This document shows positions 15,511 to 22,982 of a stretch of DNA of 64,000 bases, piece after piece. Under the pieces are notes generated by a model. That model saw nothing but the letters and a program-made list of their open reading frames with translations, searched no databases and was not told where the DNA came from. Numbering within the stretch: the stretch's first letter is position 1; every line of letters starts with the position of its first letter. The position numbers and the translations under genes were made by a program. This DNA comes from a bacterium (GTDB lineage: Bacteria; Cyanobacteriota; Vampirovibrionia; Obscuribacterales; Obscuribacteraceae). The stretch is from the NCBI GenBank assembly GCA_018062085.1, contig JAGOSY010000004.1:276568-340567 (forward strand), read 5' to 3'.

Positions 15511-16086
15511 CTAAGCACAAGCTAGTTCAGAGGAGCGCGAAGAACTAGAAGAGTAACTTGCATAACTCGCTGCCTGACTGGCAAACTGCTTTCTTTGTAG
15601 CCTGTAAGCACGTTGATAGAGCAGCTGTGCATCTTTATGCGAACCAAGATCGCTGTATAAGTCCGCTAACTGCTGGGCAACAAAACCCACAGCAGGATGA
15701 TCAAAGCCAAGGGTCTGTTCGCTTAGCTGCAAAACGTGATTAGTCGTGTATGCAGCAGCTCCGAGTTTAGACTGAGCATAGTAAATTTTGGAAAGCTTTA
15801 GCATTGCTCTCAGCACATCAGCCTTTGTGAAAGACTCGCAGTTCTGCTTTATTCGCAGCGAACGCAAACTGGCTTCTTCAGCCTGCTCATATCGATTGAG
15901 TTTTTGAAAAGTATCGGCCAGCAGGTCTAAAGTAGTAGCAAAACATTGCTCGGCATTTTCACAACAATGTGCCTCTAAAAGAGCAGTCTGAAAAAGAACC
16001 GCAGCATCTTCTAGTCGATTTTCTTGTTGAGCAATTTCACCGGCCTCAATAAAAGATTGCCAAGCATTTTTCAAAAGTTGCGACAT
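15511..16086 (-). CDS. TPR protein, cytoplasmic (paralogue of the gene at 11582-12214)
   Basis: A 191-residue TPR protein starting MSQLLKNAWQSFIEAGEIAQ after a clear ribosome site (GGGGAGG). Repeats include AAVLFQTALLEAHCC, LDLLADTFQKLNRYEQAEEA and GFVAQQLADLYSDLGSHKDAQLLYQRA. It has the same architecture as the gene at 11582-12214 but with a Ser-rich C-terminus (SSSSSRSS). Its stop is close to the TadG-like stop (convergent). Role unknown; probable protein-protein adaptor. Confidence 0.85.
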   Translation of the reverse strand: MSQLLKNAWQSFIEAGEIAQQENRLEDAAVLFQTALLEAHCCENAEQCFATTLDLLADTFQKLNRYEQAEEASLRSLRIKQNCESFTKADVLRAMLKLSKIYYAQSKLGAAAYTTNHVLQLSEQTLGFDHPAVGFVAQQLADLYSDLGSHKDAQLLYQRAYRLQRKQFASQAASYASYSSSSSRSSELACA

Positions 16087-16256
16087 GAATCCTCCCCATA
16101 TTGGAGTTGGCTAGAAAGAAAGGCTAGAAAAATAGTAAAAAGTAGAAGGATGCCTATTCACAAAGGTGAGATTTCATTGTGCCTCTGCAAGTGTGGCGAA
16201 TTAGTGGCAATTTCATCAAATTATTAAAATCCCCATAGTAGATTTTCACAGATTCC

Positions 16257-16295
16257 AAAACTGTCAGATTTTCTTCAAAAAATCTGACAGTTTTA
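16257..16295. terminator. bidirectional rho-independent terminator, copy 1
   Basis: A perfect 16-bp A/T-flanked stem (AAAACTGTCAGATTTT pairs with AAAATCTGACAGTTTT) with a short loop. T-runs arise on both strands. A near copy lies at 18500-18539. It sits between the upstream end of the TPR gene and the methyltransferase terminator. Confidence 0.8.
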
Positions 16296-16336
16296 GAAAC
16301 AGAAACGAGACCAATACTGACTCTAGGACGCAAAGG

Positions 16337-16368
16337 AAAAGACCGCCCAGATTGCTCTACGGCGGTCT
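16337..16368 (-). terminator. rho-independent terminator of the methyltransferase gene (hairpin B, copy 1)
   Basis: An 8-bp stem AGACCGCC/GGCGGTCT with a 16-base loop, followed on the minus strand by TTTT. It lies 28 bases past the methyltransferase stop. It matches 18080-18111 at 31 of 32 positions in the same orientation. Confidence 0.85.
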
Positions 16369-16395
16369 GGGTAGCGCTATTGCTTGTTTTCGTAG

Positions 16396-18012
16396 CTAAC
16401 TGCCTTTCAATAAATTGATGCTAACTGTGGCCAAGTCTGATTGGGGAAACTTGCAAAAATGCGCCGGGTCGGGGTGGAGGCCTGCCTCGGCAGCGATTTG
16501 GTTATAAACGTCCACTTCCACGATGTACTGATCCGAGTACCCGTGGGTAGCATCGTACGCAGTGGCTGATGTCAGGCCGATATTTGCAGCAGCAAGCTGC
16601 GGTGAGATGGTGTGCAGTTCAATGACCAAAAGTCCAAAGCGGCGCACGTATGGCTGCCAACGGCGGAAGTGTTCCAACAGGCCGGCCTCTACATCGTTGT
16701 TATTCAATCGTTTGCCCCGAAAGCAGAAAGCTCCGGTAGACTGACTGATACTTGCCAGTGGCTGAGCCGGTGGCTCCCATGGTCGGTTGTGGTCAAGGAA
16801 GGTGCGCACGTTGAGAAGGTCTTCCAGCGCTATGCCGTAGTTGTCGCTGAGGTCACGGGCCAGGAGATCGGGTCTCCCGATGTCGCCCCAAGTGACTTTA
16901 GCCCAGATGTCGGCCTTGGAAAGGTTGGCACGAGTGACGCGAAGGGCGACTTCATTGTAGTCGGCACCAACCAATAACAAAGGGTAATCTTCCAGCATCG
17001 TGCCGCGCAGAGTGCGCTGGGAGATTACCTCGAAAATGTGCTGCAAAAATGCGCCATTGCCACAGCCCATGTCAACTATGCCTTTTGGCTGCTCGTCGAG
17101 AGGACCGTTGAATAGCTCAATAATGATCTCATCTATCTTTTTGAAATAACTCATGTGCGCTCCGCCACTTCCCCACACGTTCATTTCGCGGTCTACGTGC
17201 AGCTCGGGCAGTTCGGGCTTGGCGTTCGTCAAAATTTCGGCATTGCCAAATATGAGTTCTTCGAGATTTCGGAAAGTAGGAATATAGGAAACTGTTACTC
17301 CGTAGGCACTGGCCCTACGGGCAAAAAACAAGCCCTTTTCGGTAAATCGATATGTCTGTGCTTTCTTTTCGAACCAACCAAGATATGCAAAAAAATCGAG
17401 GATTTTGCCGAAGCTCTCTGTGTCTTCGTGAAACTCGTCCGCCTTGAACGATGCCTCCATAAAGTACTTATGAAACATTCCGCCCATGCCGAGTGAGACA
17501 ATAGTAGGACCAATAGCAATGCCTTCAATGTGCGTCAACACTTGTTCTTGGACGCACTTTGTGTCGGGGTCGCTGGAAAATTCGATGCCATAGTTCTCGC
17601 GGTATTTTTTGAAAATACCCTCCAACAAGCTAAAGGGAGCTCTTTCGAATTTGCGTCTGTGAAATTGACCGGAAAGGCGAAGCAGCGTCACTACATCTTT
17701 GTAGAGCCGACAATGTTCGAAGGCCACAGCACTCTTTGCATTGAGACTGTATTTGACTTTGTTGTTGACATTATCTACTTCGACATCGAGCCACCCCTGA
17801 GAAGATAGGATGCGCAAAGCAACGTTGAGATATCCCTCATTGGCTTGGAATTTGGCGGCCAATTCTGTGACATCTGCCGTTTTGTGATCGAGCAGGTGTT
17901 GTAAAACGCCCTTCTCAAGCAGTGTATAGGCAGTTGGTGCCGTTGCGATTCCGTCCAAATGGCGGAATATCGTAGCGCGCAGGGCAGCTTTGTCTTGTTT
18001 GGTCAACGACAT
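16396..18012 (-). CDS. class I SAM-dependent methyltransferase with duplicated winged-helix-like N-terminal part
   Basis: A 538-residue protein. Residues about 10-95 (FRHLDGIATAPTAYTLLEKGVL, VTELAAKFQANEGYLNVALRIL) and about 165-250 (LTHIEGIAIGPTIVSLGMGG, FGKILDFFAYLGWF) look like two copies of the same winged-helix dimerisation module. The C-terminal half has motif I VDMGCGNGAFLQH, an acidic LLVGADYNEVALRV and VRTFLDHNRPW. The combination recalls methyltransferase domains of polyketide-type pathways (AprA-like), but that link is a memory-based guess. It stands alone, bracketed by two copies of terminator hairpin B, which suggests an acquired cassette. Substrate unknown. Confidence 0.8.
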   Translation of the reverse strand: MSLTKQDKAALRATIFRHLDGIATAPTAYTLLEKGVLQHLLDHKTADVTELAAKFQANEGYLNVALRILSSQGWLDVEVDNVNNKVKYSLNAKSAVAFEHCRLYKDVVTLLRLSGQFHRRKFERAPFSLLEGIFKKYRENYGIEFSSDPDTKCVQEQVLTHIEGIAIGPTIVSLGMGGMFHKYFMEASFKADEFHEDTESFGKILDFFAYLGWFEKKAQTYRFTEKGLFFARRASAYGVTVSYIPTFRNLEELIFGNAEILTNAKPELPELHVDREMNVWGSGGAHMSYFKKIDEIIIELFNGPLDEQPKGIVDMGCGNGAFLQHIFEVISQRTLRGTMLEDYPLLLVGADYNEVALRVTRANLSKADIWAKVTWGDIGRPDLLARDLSDNYGIALEDLLNVRTFLDHNRPWEPPAQPLASISQSTGAFCFRGKRLNNNDVEAGLLEHFRRWQPYVRRFGLLVIELHTISPQLAAANIGLTSATAYDATHGYSDQYIVEVDVYNQIAAEAGLHPDPAHFCKFPQSDLATVSINLLKGS

Positions 18013-18079
18013 AATGATAGGAGCCCATATTGCCGGAAGAATTTGGCTAATCTTATCAAACAGTGAGGATGGTCAAACA

Positions 18080-18111
18080 AAAAGACCGCCCAGATTGCTC
18101 TGCGGCGGTCT
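18080..18111 (-). terminator. rho-independent terminator, hairpin B copy 2, upstream of the methyltransferase
   Basis: Same 8-bp stem AGACCGCC/GGCGGTCT as at 16337-16368. On the minus strand it is followed by TTTTTGTTTG. It lies 68 bases before the methyltransferase start, so it would stop transcription coming from the right and insulate the methyltransferase gene. Confidence 0.8.
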
Positions 18112-18133
18112 AATTACTATCGTCTGACTGCCT

Positions 18134-18186
18134 ATTGCGTAGGCTCGATATTTCTTGCTGCTTCAAGTCATTCCACAGCTAGCGGG
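18134..18186. repeat. 53-bp dispersed repeat, copy 2
   Basis: Matches 13854-13906 with one mismatch and the same orientation. Immediately to its right (about 18199-18215) lies a GGTCTGCGCAGACC palindrome that copy 1 lacks. See findings for a possible insertion-sequence-end reading. Confidence 0.8.
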
Positions 18187-18499
18187 TTATCACTACAGTT
18201 TCCGGTCTGCGCAGACCTGACGTTTCCACTTAACCCCTCGGCTCAAAGTACCCAACTTATTTATTGGTGGGTGCTCACCGCTTATGTAATTAGTATATCC
18301 GAGCAGAAATCTATTGGAAGTCCCCCGCTGAAAATACTTTGCATATCCACTGACAATTCGAAAGGCTGCTCTTAGCCTCACTATCGATATCTCATCTAAT
18401 AGCCAAGCGCGTGAACTACAGCACCACCATCAGCATATTCATTTGTATATCGAGTTATGCACAGGCATGCGAACTGACCTGTATTGCCTTTTGCTTTTC
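18187..18499. other. gene-free stretch, possible decayed element or small RNA
   Basis: About 310 bases with no convincing gene. A 62-codon minus-strand ORF (18193-18381) has no ribosome site and no family resemblance. A 14-bp perfect palindrome (GGTCTGCGCAGACC) is at about 18200-18213. I considered SRP RNA, tmRNA and 6S RNA but found none of their conserved sequences. Read on the minus strand, the part next to repeat copy 2 resembles the 3' end of an IS200/IS605-type tnpB region, but no zinc-finger remnant is visible. Confidence 0.3.
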
Positions 18500-18539
18500 C
18501 AAAGCTGTCATATTTTCTTCAAAAAATCTGACAGCTTTT
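18500..18539. terminator. bidirectional rho-independent terminator, copy 2
   Basis: AAAGCTGTCA and TGACAGCTTT arms with an A/T-rich inner stem containing one mismatch. Same core and loop as 16257-16295. It lies 28 bases after the stop of the small minus-strand ORF 18567-18674 and would terminate it. Confidence 0.75.
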
Positions 18540-18566
18540 AAATCCAAATTGAAGTGACTAGCCCTG

Positions 18567-18674
18567 CTAAGCCCCAGGCACGTTGAGCATGCCGGTGGTC
18601 AAACATTGGAAGCCTAACCAAGAGGCGGCCAGCAAGCACCAGAAACAGGCAAAGACGCGGTTCATGCGTTTCAT
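18567..18674 (-). CDS. tiny hydrophobic protein (35 residues)
   Basis: A 35-codon ORF with a strong ribosome site (GAGGGG, five bases before ATG 18674) and a terminator hairpin directly downstream (18500-18539). The product starts MKRMNRVFACFWCLLAASWLG, a basic end followed by one hydrophobic helix, then a short polar tail with a third Cys (FQCLTTG). It could be a membrane peptide, an entericidin-like lipoprotein or a type I toxin-like peptide; none can be shown. The complete small transcription unit (ribosome site, ORF, terminator) is the reason for the call. Confidence 0.5.
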   Translation of the reverse strand: MKRMNRVFACFWCLLAASWLGFQCLTTGMLNVPGA

Positions 18675-18738
18675 AAGGCCCCCTCAATCTAATAATAGAT
18701 AGACTTAGCTTACCATTCACTTGGAAACAGTGCTCAGA

Positions 18739-18798
18739 GAATCAACATTGGAATCAACATTGGAATCAATTCTGGAATCAATTCTGGAATCAGTTCAT
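18739..18798. repeat. five tandem 12-bp units upstream of ubiD-like gene
   Basis: Five adjoining units starting GAATCA: two identical GAATCAACATTG, two identical GAATCAATTCTG, then GAATCAGTTCAT. They lie 55-115 bases before the GTG/ATG starts of the UbiD-family gene, where a regulator-binding array or a leader would be expected. No protein is encoded here. Confidence 0.85.
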
Positions 18799-18871
18799 AT
18801 AAAGGAAAAACCTGGGGTGATATTGTCTCCACCCTCTAGAATTAAATCTGTTAGTGGCGGAAGGCACCCAA

Positions 18872-20455
18872 ATGGCTTATAACGACCTGCGCGAATTCAT
18901 TGAAGCTCTCGACAAAGCTGGGGAGTTAATGCGCATCACCGCGCCAGTCTCAGCAGATCTAGAAATTGCTGAAATTACCGACCGGGTGAGCAAGCTGCCA
19001 GGCTCTGAGAATAAAGCCCTTTTGTTTGAGAATGTTATCGGCTATGACATGCCGGTTCTAATCAATGCCCAAGGCTCTATGAAGCGCATGTGCTTATCGC
19101 TTGAAGTCGAAGACCTCAACACCATTGCCGACCGCATAAGAGTCTTCATTAAACCCAAAGTACCTGAAAGCTTTATGGCTAAACTGGCCTTCCTGCCAAC
19201 CATTATGGAAGTCGGTAAATTCCCGCCCAAAATTGTGACTGGGCCGGCTCCCTGTCAGGAAGTTGTGATTACCAATCCTGCCGACCCGATGCTCGACAAA
19301 CTACCAATCATCACCTGCTGGCCCGAAGACGGTGGTCCTTTCATTACCATGGGCGCCATCATCACCAAAGACCCGCACAACGGCAACCGCAACGTCGGCA
19401 TGTATCGCGTGCAAAAGTTCGACAACAATACAACCGGCATGCACTGGCATAAACACCATGATGGTGCCAAGAACTTCGAAAATTCCCGCCGTGACTCTAT
19501 GAGTTCTGCCAATCCAGACCACCCAGATTCGCCAGCAAACCAGCCCACAGAGCCACCAAACTATGGAACATTCTTCGATAAAGCCGAGTACGAGAAGCCA
19601 GGCAATCGTCTAGAAGTGGCTGTGGTACTCGGCGCCGACCCGTCAATTACTTACGCTGCCACAGCACCACTTCCGCCTGAAATTGATGAAATGATCTTTG
19701 CCGGATTCTTGCGTCAAAGCCCTGTGCGACTAGTTAAATGCAAGACCATTGACCTTGAAGTTCCAGCCAGCGCGGAAATCATTATTGAAGGCTATGTCGA
19801 CCAAAAAGAGCTACGGCGCGAGGGACCGTTCGGCGACCACACCGGTTTCTATAGTTTGGCTGGGCTATTTCCAGTCTTCCATGTAACCGCCGTTACCCAC
19901 AGAAAAAATCCAATTTATCAGACCACTATTGTGGGTAAACCGCCGCAAGAAGATTGCTTCTTAGGTAAGGCCACAGAGCGCATCTTCATGCCCATGGTAC
20001 AGATGCTGGTGCCAGAAATAACAGACATGAATCTGCCTTGGGAAGGTGTCTTTCACAACTGTGTAATCGTCTCAATTGACAAGCGTTTTCCTGGCCACGC
20101 CCGCAAAGTAATGAGTGCCATTTGGGGTTTGGGGCAAATGATGTTCACCAAATTTGCCATCATCGTCGACAAAGACGTCAATGTGCACGACCTGTCAGAA
20201 GTAGCTCTTCATGTCTTTGGTAACACCGACCCTAAGCGCGACATGATGTTTGTCGAAGGCCCCGTGGATATTCTCGACCATGCCTCTCCTCTCATGGGTT
20301 ACGGTTCTAAGGTTGGAATCGATGCCACCCGCAAGTGGAAATCAGAAGGTTTTGAGAGAGAATGGCCCACTCCGATAATTATGTCTGAACCAGTCAAAAC
20401 ACAGGTCAGTGGCCGCTGGGCAGAGTATGGATTTAGCACAAAAGCAAAAAAGTAA
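18872..20455 (+). CDS. UbiD-family decarboxylase
   Basis: A 527-residue enzyme of the UbiD family, which decarboxylates aromatic or unsaturated acids using prenylated FMN made by UbiX. Family hallmarks: MYRVQKFDNNTTGMHWHKHHDGA, the catalytic-region motif RREGPFGDHTGFYS and the late block WEGVFHNCVIVSIDKRFPGHARKVM. ATG 18872 is chosen because GGAAGG lies seven bases upstream; a GTG at 18854 lacks a site. With MqnE in the same window, the likeliest role is the decarboxylation step after prenylation in the futalosine menaquinone route, but UbiD for ubiquinone or another substrate cannot be excluded. No ubiX is seen. Confidence 0.9.
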   Translation: MAYNDLREFIEALDKAGELMRITAPVSADLEIAEITDRVSKLPGSENKALLFENVIGYDMPVLINAQGSMKRMCLSLEVEDLNTIADRIRVFIKPKVPESFMAKLAFLPTIMEVGKFPPKIVTGPAPCQEVVITNPADPMLDKLPIITCWPEDGGPFITMGAIITKDPHNGNRNVGMYRVQKFDNNTTGMHWHKHHDGAKNFENSRRDSMSSANPDHPDSPANQPTEPPNYGTFFDKAEYEKPGNRLEVAVVLGADPSITYAATAPLPPEIDEMIFAGFLRQSPVRLVKCKTIDLEVPASAEIIIEGYVDQKELRREGPFGDHTGFYSLAGLFPVFHVTAVTHRKNPIYQTTIVGKPPQEDCFLGKATERIFMPMVQMLVPEITDMNLPWEGVFHNCVIVSIDKRFPGHARKVMSAIWGLGQMMFTKFAIIVDKDVNVHDLSEVALHVFGNTDPKRDMMFVEGPVDILDHASPLMGYGSKVGIDATRKWKSEGFEREWPTPIIMSEPVKTQVSGRWAEYGFSTKAKK

Positions 20456-20594
20456 GTTGTCAAGCGGAAACGTTTAATCTTCAGGCGATGAAAACTTGAG
20501 TTGGTGGGCATAAAAGAAATACGAACATAGTGACGCTGCCCAAAAAGCTAAGCGTAGAACGGTTCGGTCTTACCTTATAACTCAGGTGTTCTCT

Positions 20595-21809
20595 ATGAGC
20601 CAGTTGAAGCGCATAGCTACTTTTGTCGTGCTTGCTTGTTTGACCTTCACATCGGTCTACCAGCAGCCAGCCGCCGGTCATCGTGTCGCTCCAGCTGACA
20701 CTTACCACCGCGCTTGGCAGTTAGTGCACGACAACTACTATGACGGCAACTTCAACGGCAAAAACTGGAACGAATTCGAACACAAGTTCGACAATCAAAT
20801 CAAGACTCCAGCTGACGCTCAGAAATACATCAAAGTAATGCTTGAGTCGCTCAACGATCCTTACACTCGCTACCTAGATCCCCGTGCCTTCCAAGACGAA
20901 AACGACGCCATTGACGCTCGCATTGTTGGCATCGGTATCAATCTACAGCAGAGCAAAGACCTACAAAAACTTATTGTCACCCGCACCATCGAAGGCGGAC
21001 CGGCCGAAACTGCTGGTGTTAGAACCAGAGATGAAATCGTCGGAATTGACGGCACCTCAGCTATCGGTATGACTCCTGAGCAAGCTGCAGATAAAATTCG
21101 CGGCAAAGCTGGCAGCCCAGTGCAGCTCAGCCTCAAGTCTGAAGGTAATGGCCCAGTACATGCAGTCAACATCACCCGTCAAGAAATTGTTATCCACGCT
21201 GTCAGCGCCAAAATGCTCAAAGACAACAACATCGGCCTAATCAATCTTTCAACCTTTATCTCCAACGATGCTTCCCGTGAATTCAAGGCTGCCCTGAGCA
21301 AACTCTCCCGCGCTGATGGTCTGATCATCGACCTCCGCGACAACCCAGGAGGATTACTCTCTAACGCTCTAGAAATCTCAGACATGTTGCTTGAAGGTGG
21401 CGCCATCGTCAGCACCGTTAGCCGTCATGGCCGTCACACTGATATTGCCTCTGGCGAACCTGCTACTCATCAACCAATCGTTCTTCTAGTTGATGAAGAG
21501 TCAGCCAGCGCCTCCGAAATTCTCGCTAGTGCCCTCAAAGACAATGGTCGCGCTGTTGTGGTCGGTAACAAAACCTACGGCAAAGGCCTGGTTCAAGAAA
21601 TCAACAGACTACCTGGAGGAGCTGCTATTCACATCACTGTCAGCCGTTACCTCACAGCTGCTGGCACTGATATCAACAAAGTCGGCGTCATTCCAGACAT
21701 CACCGAAACTGACAAAGACAAACAAATGAAAGTTGCCCTCTCGTGTTTGAGAGAAAAAATTGCCAGCCTTAAGCCAGTACGCACAAGCAATTTGTCTATC
21801 AGCAGATAA
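20595..21809 (+). CDS. carboxyl-terminal processing peptidase, S41 family
   Basis: A secreted or periplasmic protease of 404 residues from ATG 20595. Signal peptide about 1-25, a PDZ domain at about residues 105-190 (VGIGINLQQSKDL, IEGGPAETAGVRTRDEIVGIDG), and the S41 catalytic part with GLIIDLRDNPGG, ESASASEILASALKDNGRA (nucleophile Ser in this block) and GNKTYGKGLVQ (Lys near residue 326). It cleaves protein C-termini, for example in envelope quality control. NDPYTRYLDP near the N-terminus is also typical. The two Q/N-rich secreted proteins that follow might be substrates, but this is only proximity. Confidence 0.93.
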   Translation: MSQLKRIATFVVLACLTFTSVYQQPAAGHRVAPADTYHRAWQLVHDNYYDGNFNGKNWNEFEHKFDNQIKTPADAQKYIKVMLESLNDPYTRYLDPRAFQDENDAIDARIVGIGINLQQSKDLQKLIVTRTIEGGPAETAGVRTRDEIVGIDGTSAIGMTPEQAADKIRGKAGSPVQLSLKSEGNGPVHAVNITRQEIVIHAVSAKMLKDNNIGLINLSTFISNDASREFKAALSKLSRADGLIIDLRDNPGGLLSNALEISDMLLEGGAIVSTVSRHGRHTDIASGEPATHQPIVLLVDEESASASEILASALKDNGRAVVVGNKTYGKGLVQEINRLPGGAAIHITVSRYLTAAGTDINKVGVIPDITETDKDKQMKVALSCLREKIASLKPVRTSNLSISR

Positions 21810-21839
21810 TAATAAAAAGAGGTGCTTAGTGAGGCCTTC

Positions 21840-22946
21840 ATGCTAAACCTCAAACGATTCACTTGCTTGGCGCTCGTCTCAATGACGGGCGCTTCGCTGC
21901 ATATTCTCGACGGTTCGCCAGCCTGGGCCGGGGATCAACTAAATGCACCACCTGGAAGTTTCGTGCAGAGTACCAATGCCAACCCAAATCTGAATCTAAA
22001 TCCAAGTCTGAATCTGAATCAAACTCAGCCTCAGGCTCCGAATCGGATTCAGAATCAAGGCCAGTACCAGCCGCCGCAGCAAGGTTTCCAGCCGGCCCCA
22101 CAGTATCAGCCCAATTCACAATTTCAGCCTAGTCAACAGTTTCAAGCTAGTCAGCAATACCCACCCAACCAAAGCTTCCAGCAGAATCAGGGATTTCAGC
22201 CGAACCAGCAGTATCAGCCACCGCAACAACTGCAACAAGCTCAAAATTTTCAGCCCCCGCAACAAAGTTTCCAGCAGCCACCAATGCAGCAGAGTTTTCA
22301 GCAGCCCCAGCAGCAAAACTTCCAACAGCCACCAATGCAGCAGAGTTTTCAGCAACCCCAGCAGCAAAACTTCCAGCAGCCACCAATGCAGCAGAGTTTT
22401 CAGCAACCCCAGCAGCAAAACTTCCAACAGCCACCAATACAGCAGAGTTTTCAGCAGCCCCAACAGGGCATGAGCGCAGCGCCGGTGCAAGGAGCTGTGC
22501 AAGAAAACCAACTAGAACAAGAACTAAGTCAAACTCCTATTGCAAGCGATCCCAATTGGCCCACTGACTTCTCCAATACTCCGAAGAATGGCGCGGCCAC
22601 TCAAGATGCAGGCGGGCAACAAACAGCGCAAACTGGGGCTCCCAGCCCTGTCGCAGCCGTCGGCTCAGCACTTGTAAAAACACTAGGAGCGGTAATGACA
22701 GCGCGCTCCGCCAATAACATGTACGGTTCTGGATATGGCTATAATCCAATGATGGGCGGCGGCGGATTTGGCAGCACCATTGGTCGCATGTTGGGCGGAA
22801 ACAGCTACAATCCGATGATGGGCGGCATGGGTGGCATGGGCGGCTACGGAGGAATGGGAGGAATGGGCGGTTATGGCTCACCCTACGGTTACAACAATAG
22901 TGGTGGCATGTTCGGCTCACTGATGAAGAATATGATCAACCACTAG
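21840..22946 (+). CDS. Q/P/N-rich secreted repeat protein with Gly/Met-rich tail
   Basis: About 368 residues from ATG 21840 (GAGG just upstream; a GTG at 21822 is less likely). Signal peptide about 1-28. Residues about 45-215 are almost entirely Gln, Pro, Asn and Phe, with four 17-residue repeats (SFQQPQQQNFQQPPMQQ type). The C-terminal 120 residues hold a hydrophobic helix (VAAVGSALVKTLGAVM) and a Gly/Met-rich end with GGMGGYGG-type repeats. It resembles amyloid- or adhesion-like surface proteins in composition only. It is followed after 36 bases by another Q/N-rich protein. Confidence 0.75.
   Translation: MLNLKRFTCLALVSMTGASLHILDGSPAWAGDQLNAPPGSFVQSTNANPNLNLNPSLNLNQTQPQAPNRIQNQGQYQPPQQGFQPAPQYQPNSQFQPSQQFQASQQYPPNQSFQQNQGFQPNQQYQPPQQLQQAQNFQPPQQSFQQPPMQQSFQQPQQQNFQQPPMQQSFQQPQQQNFQQPPMQQSFQQPQQQNFQQPPIQQSFQQPQQGMSAAPVQGAVQENQLEQELSQTPIASDPNWPTDFSNTPKNGAATQDAGGQQTAQTGAPSPVAAVGSALVKTLGAVMTARSANNMYGSGYGYNPMMGGGGFGSTIGRMLGGNSYNPMMGGMGGMGGYGGMGGMGGYGSPYGYNNSGGMFGSLMKNMINH
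22269..22472 (+). repeat. four 51-bp tandem repeats inside the Q-rich gene
   Basis: Units begin at 22269, 22320, 22371 and 22422, are 51 bp (17 codons) long and differ by only a few bases each. They keep the reading frame, so copy-number change would lengthen or shorten the protein without breaking it. Confidence 0.9.
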
Positions 22947-22982
22947 CTAGAGAACAAACCAGAAAGAAATAGGAGTATTGAG

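Noticed and set aside
18193..18381. 62-codon minus-strand ORF
   Set aside because: No ribosome site and no domain; it lies in a stretch that looks like decayed or RNA sequence.
18187..18420. SRP RNA, tmRNA or 6S RNA gene
   Set aside because: None of their conserved core sequences (GGAAGCAGCC-type loop, resume codon region, open central bubble) could be found.
22269..22472. Possible CRISPR array
   Set aside because: Units adjoin each other without spacers and keep the coding frame; no cas genes are near.
22116..22511. Minus-strand ORF of Leu/Trp/Leu repeats
   Set aside because: It is the reverse-frame shadow of the 51-bp CAG/CCA-rich repeats of the plus-strand Q-rich gene; its regularity comes from those repeats, and there is no ribosome site.
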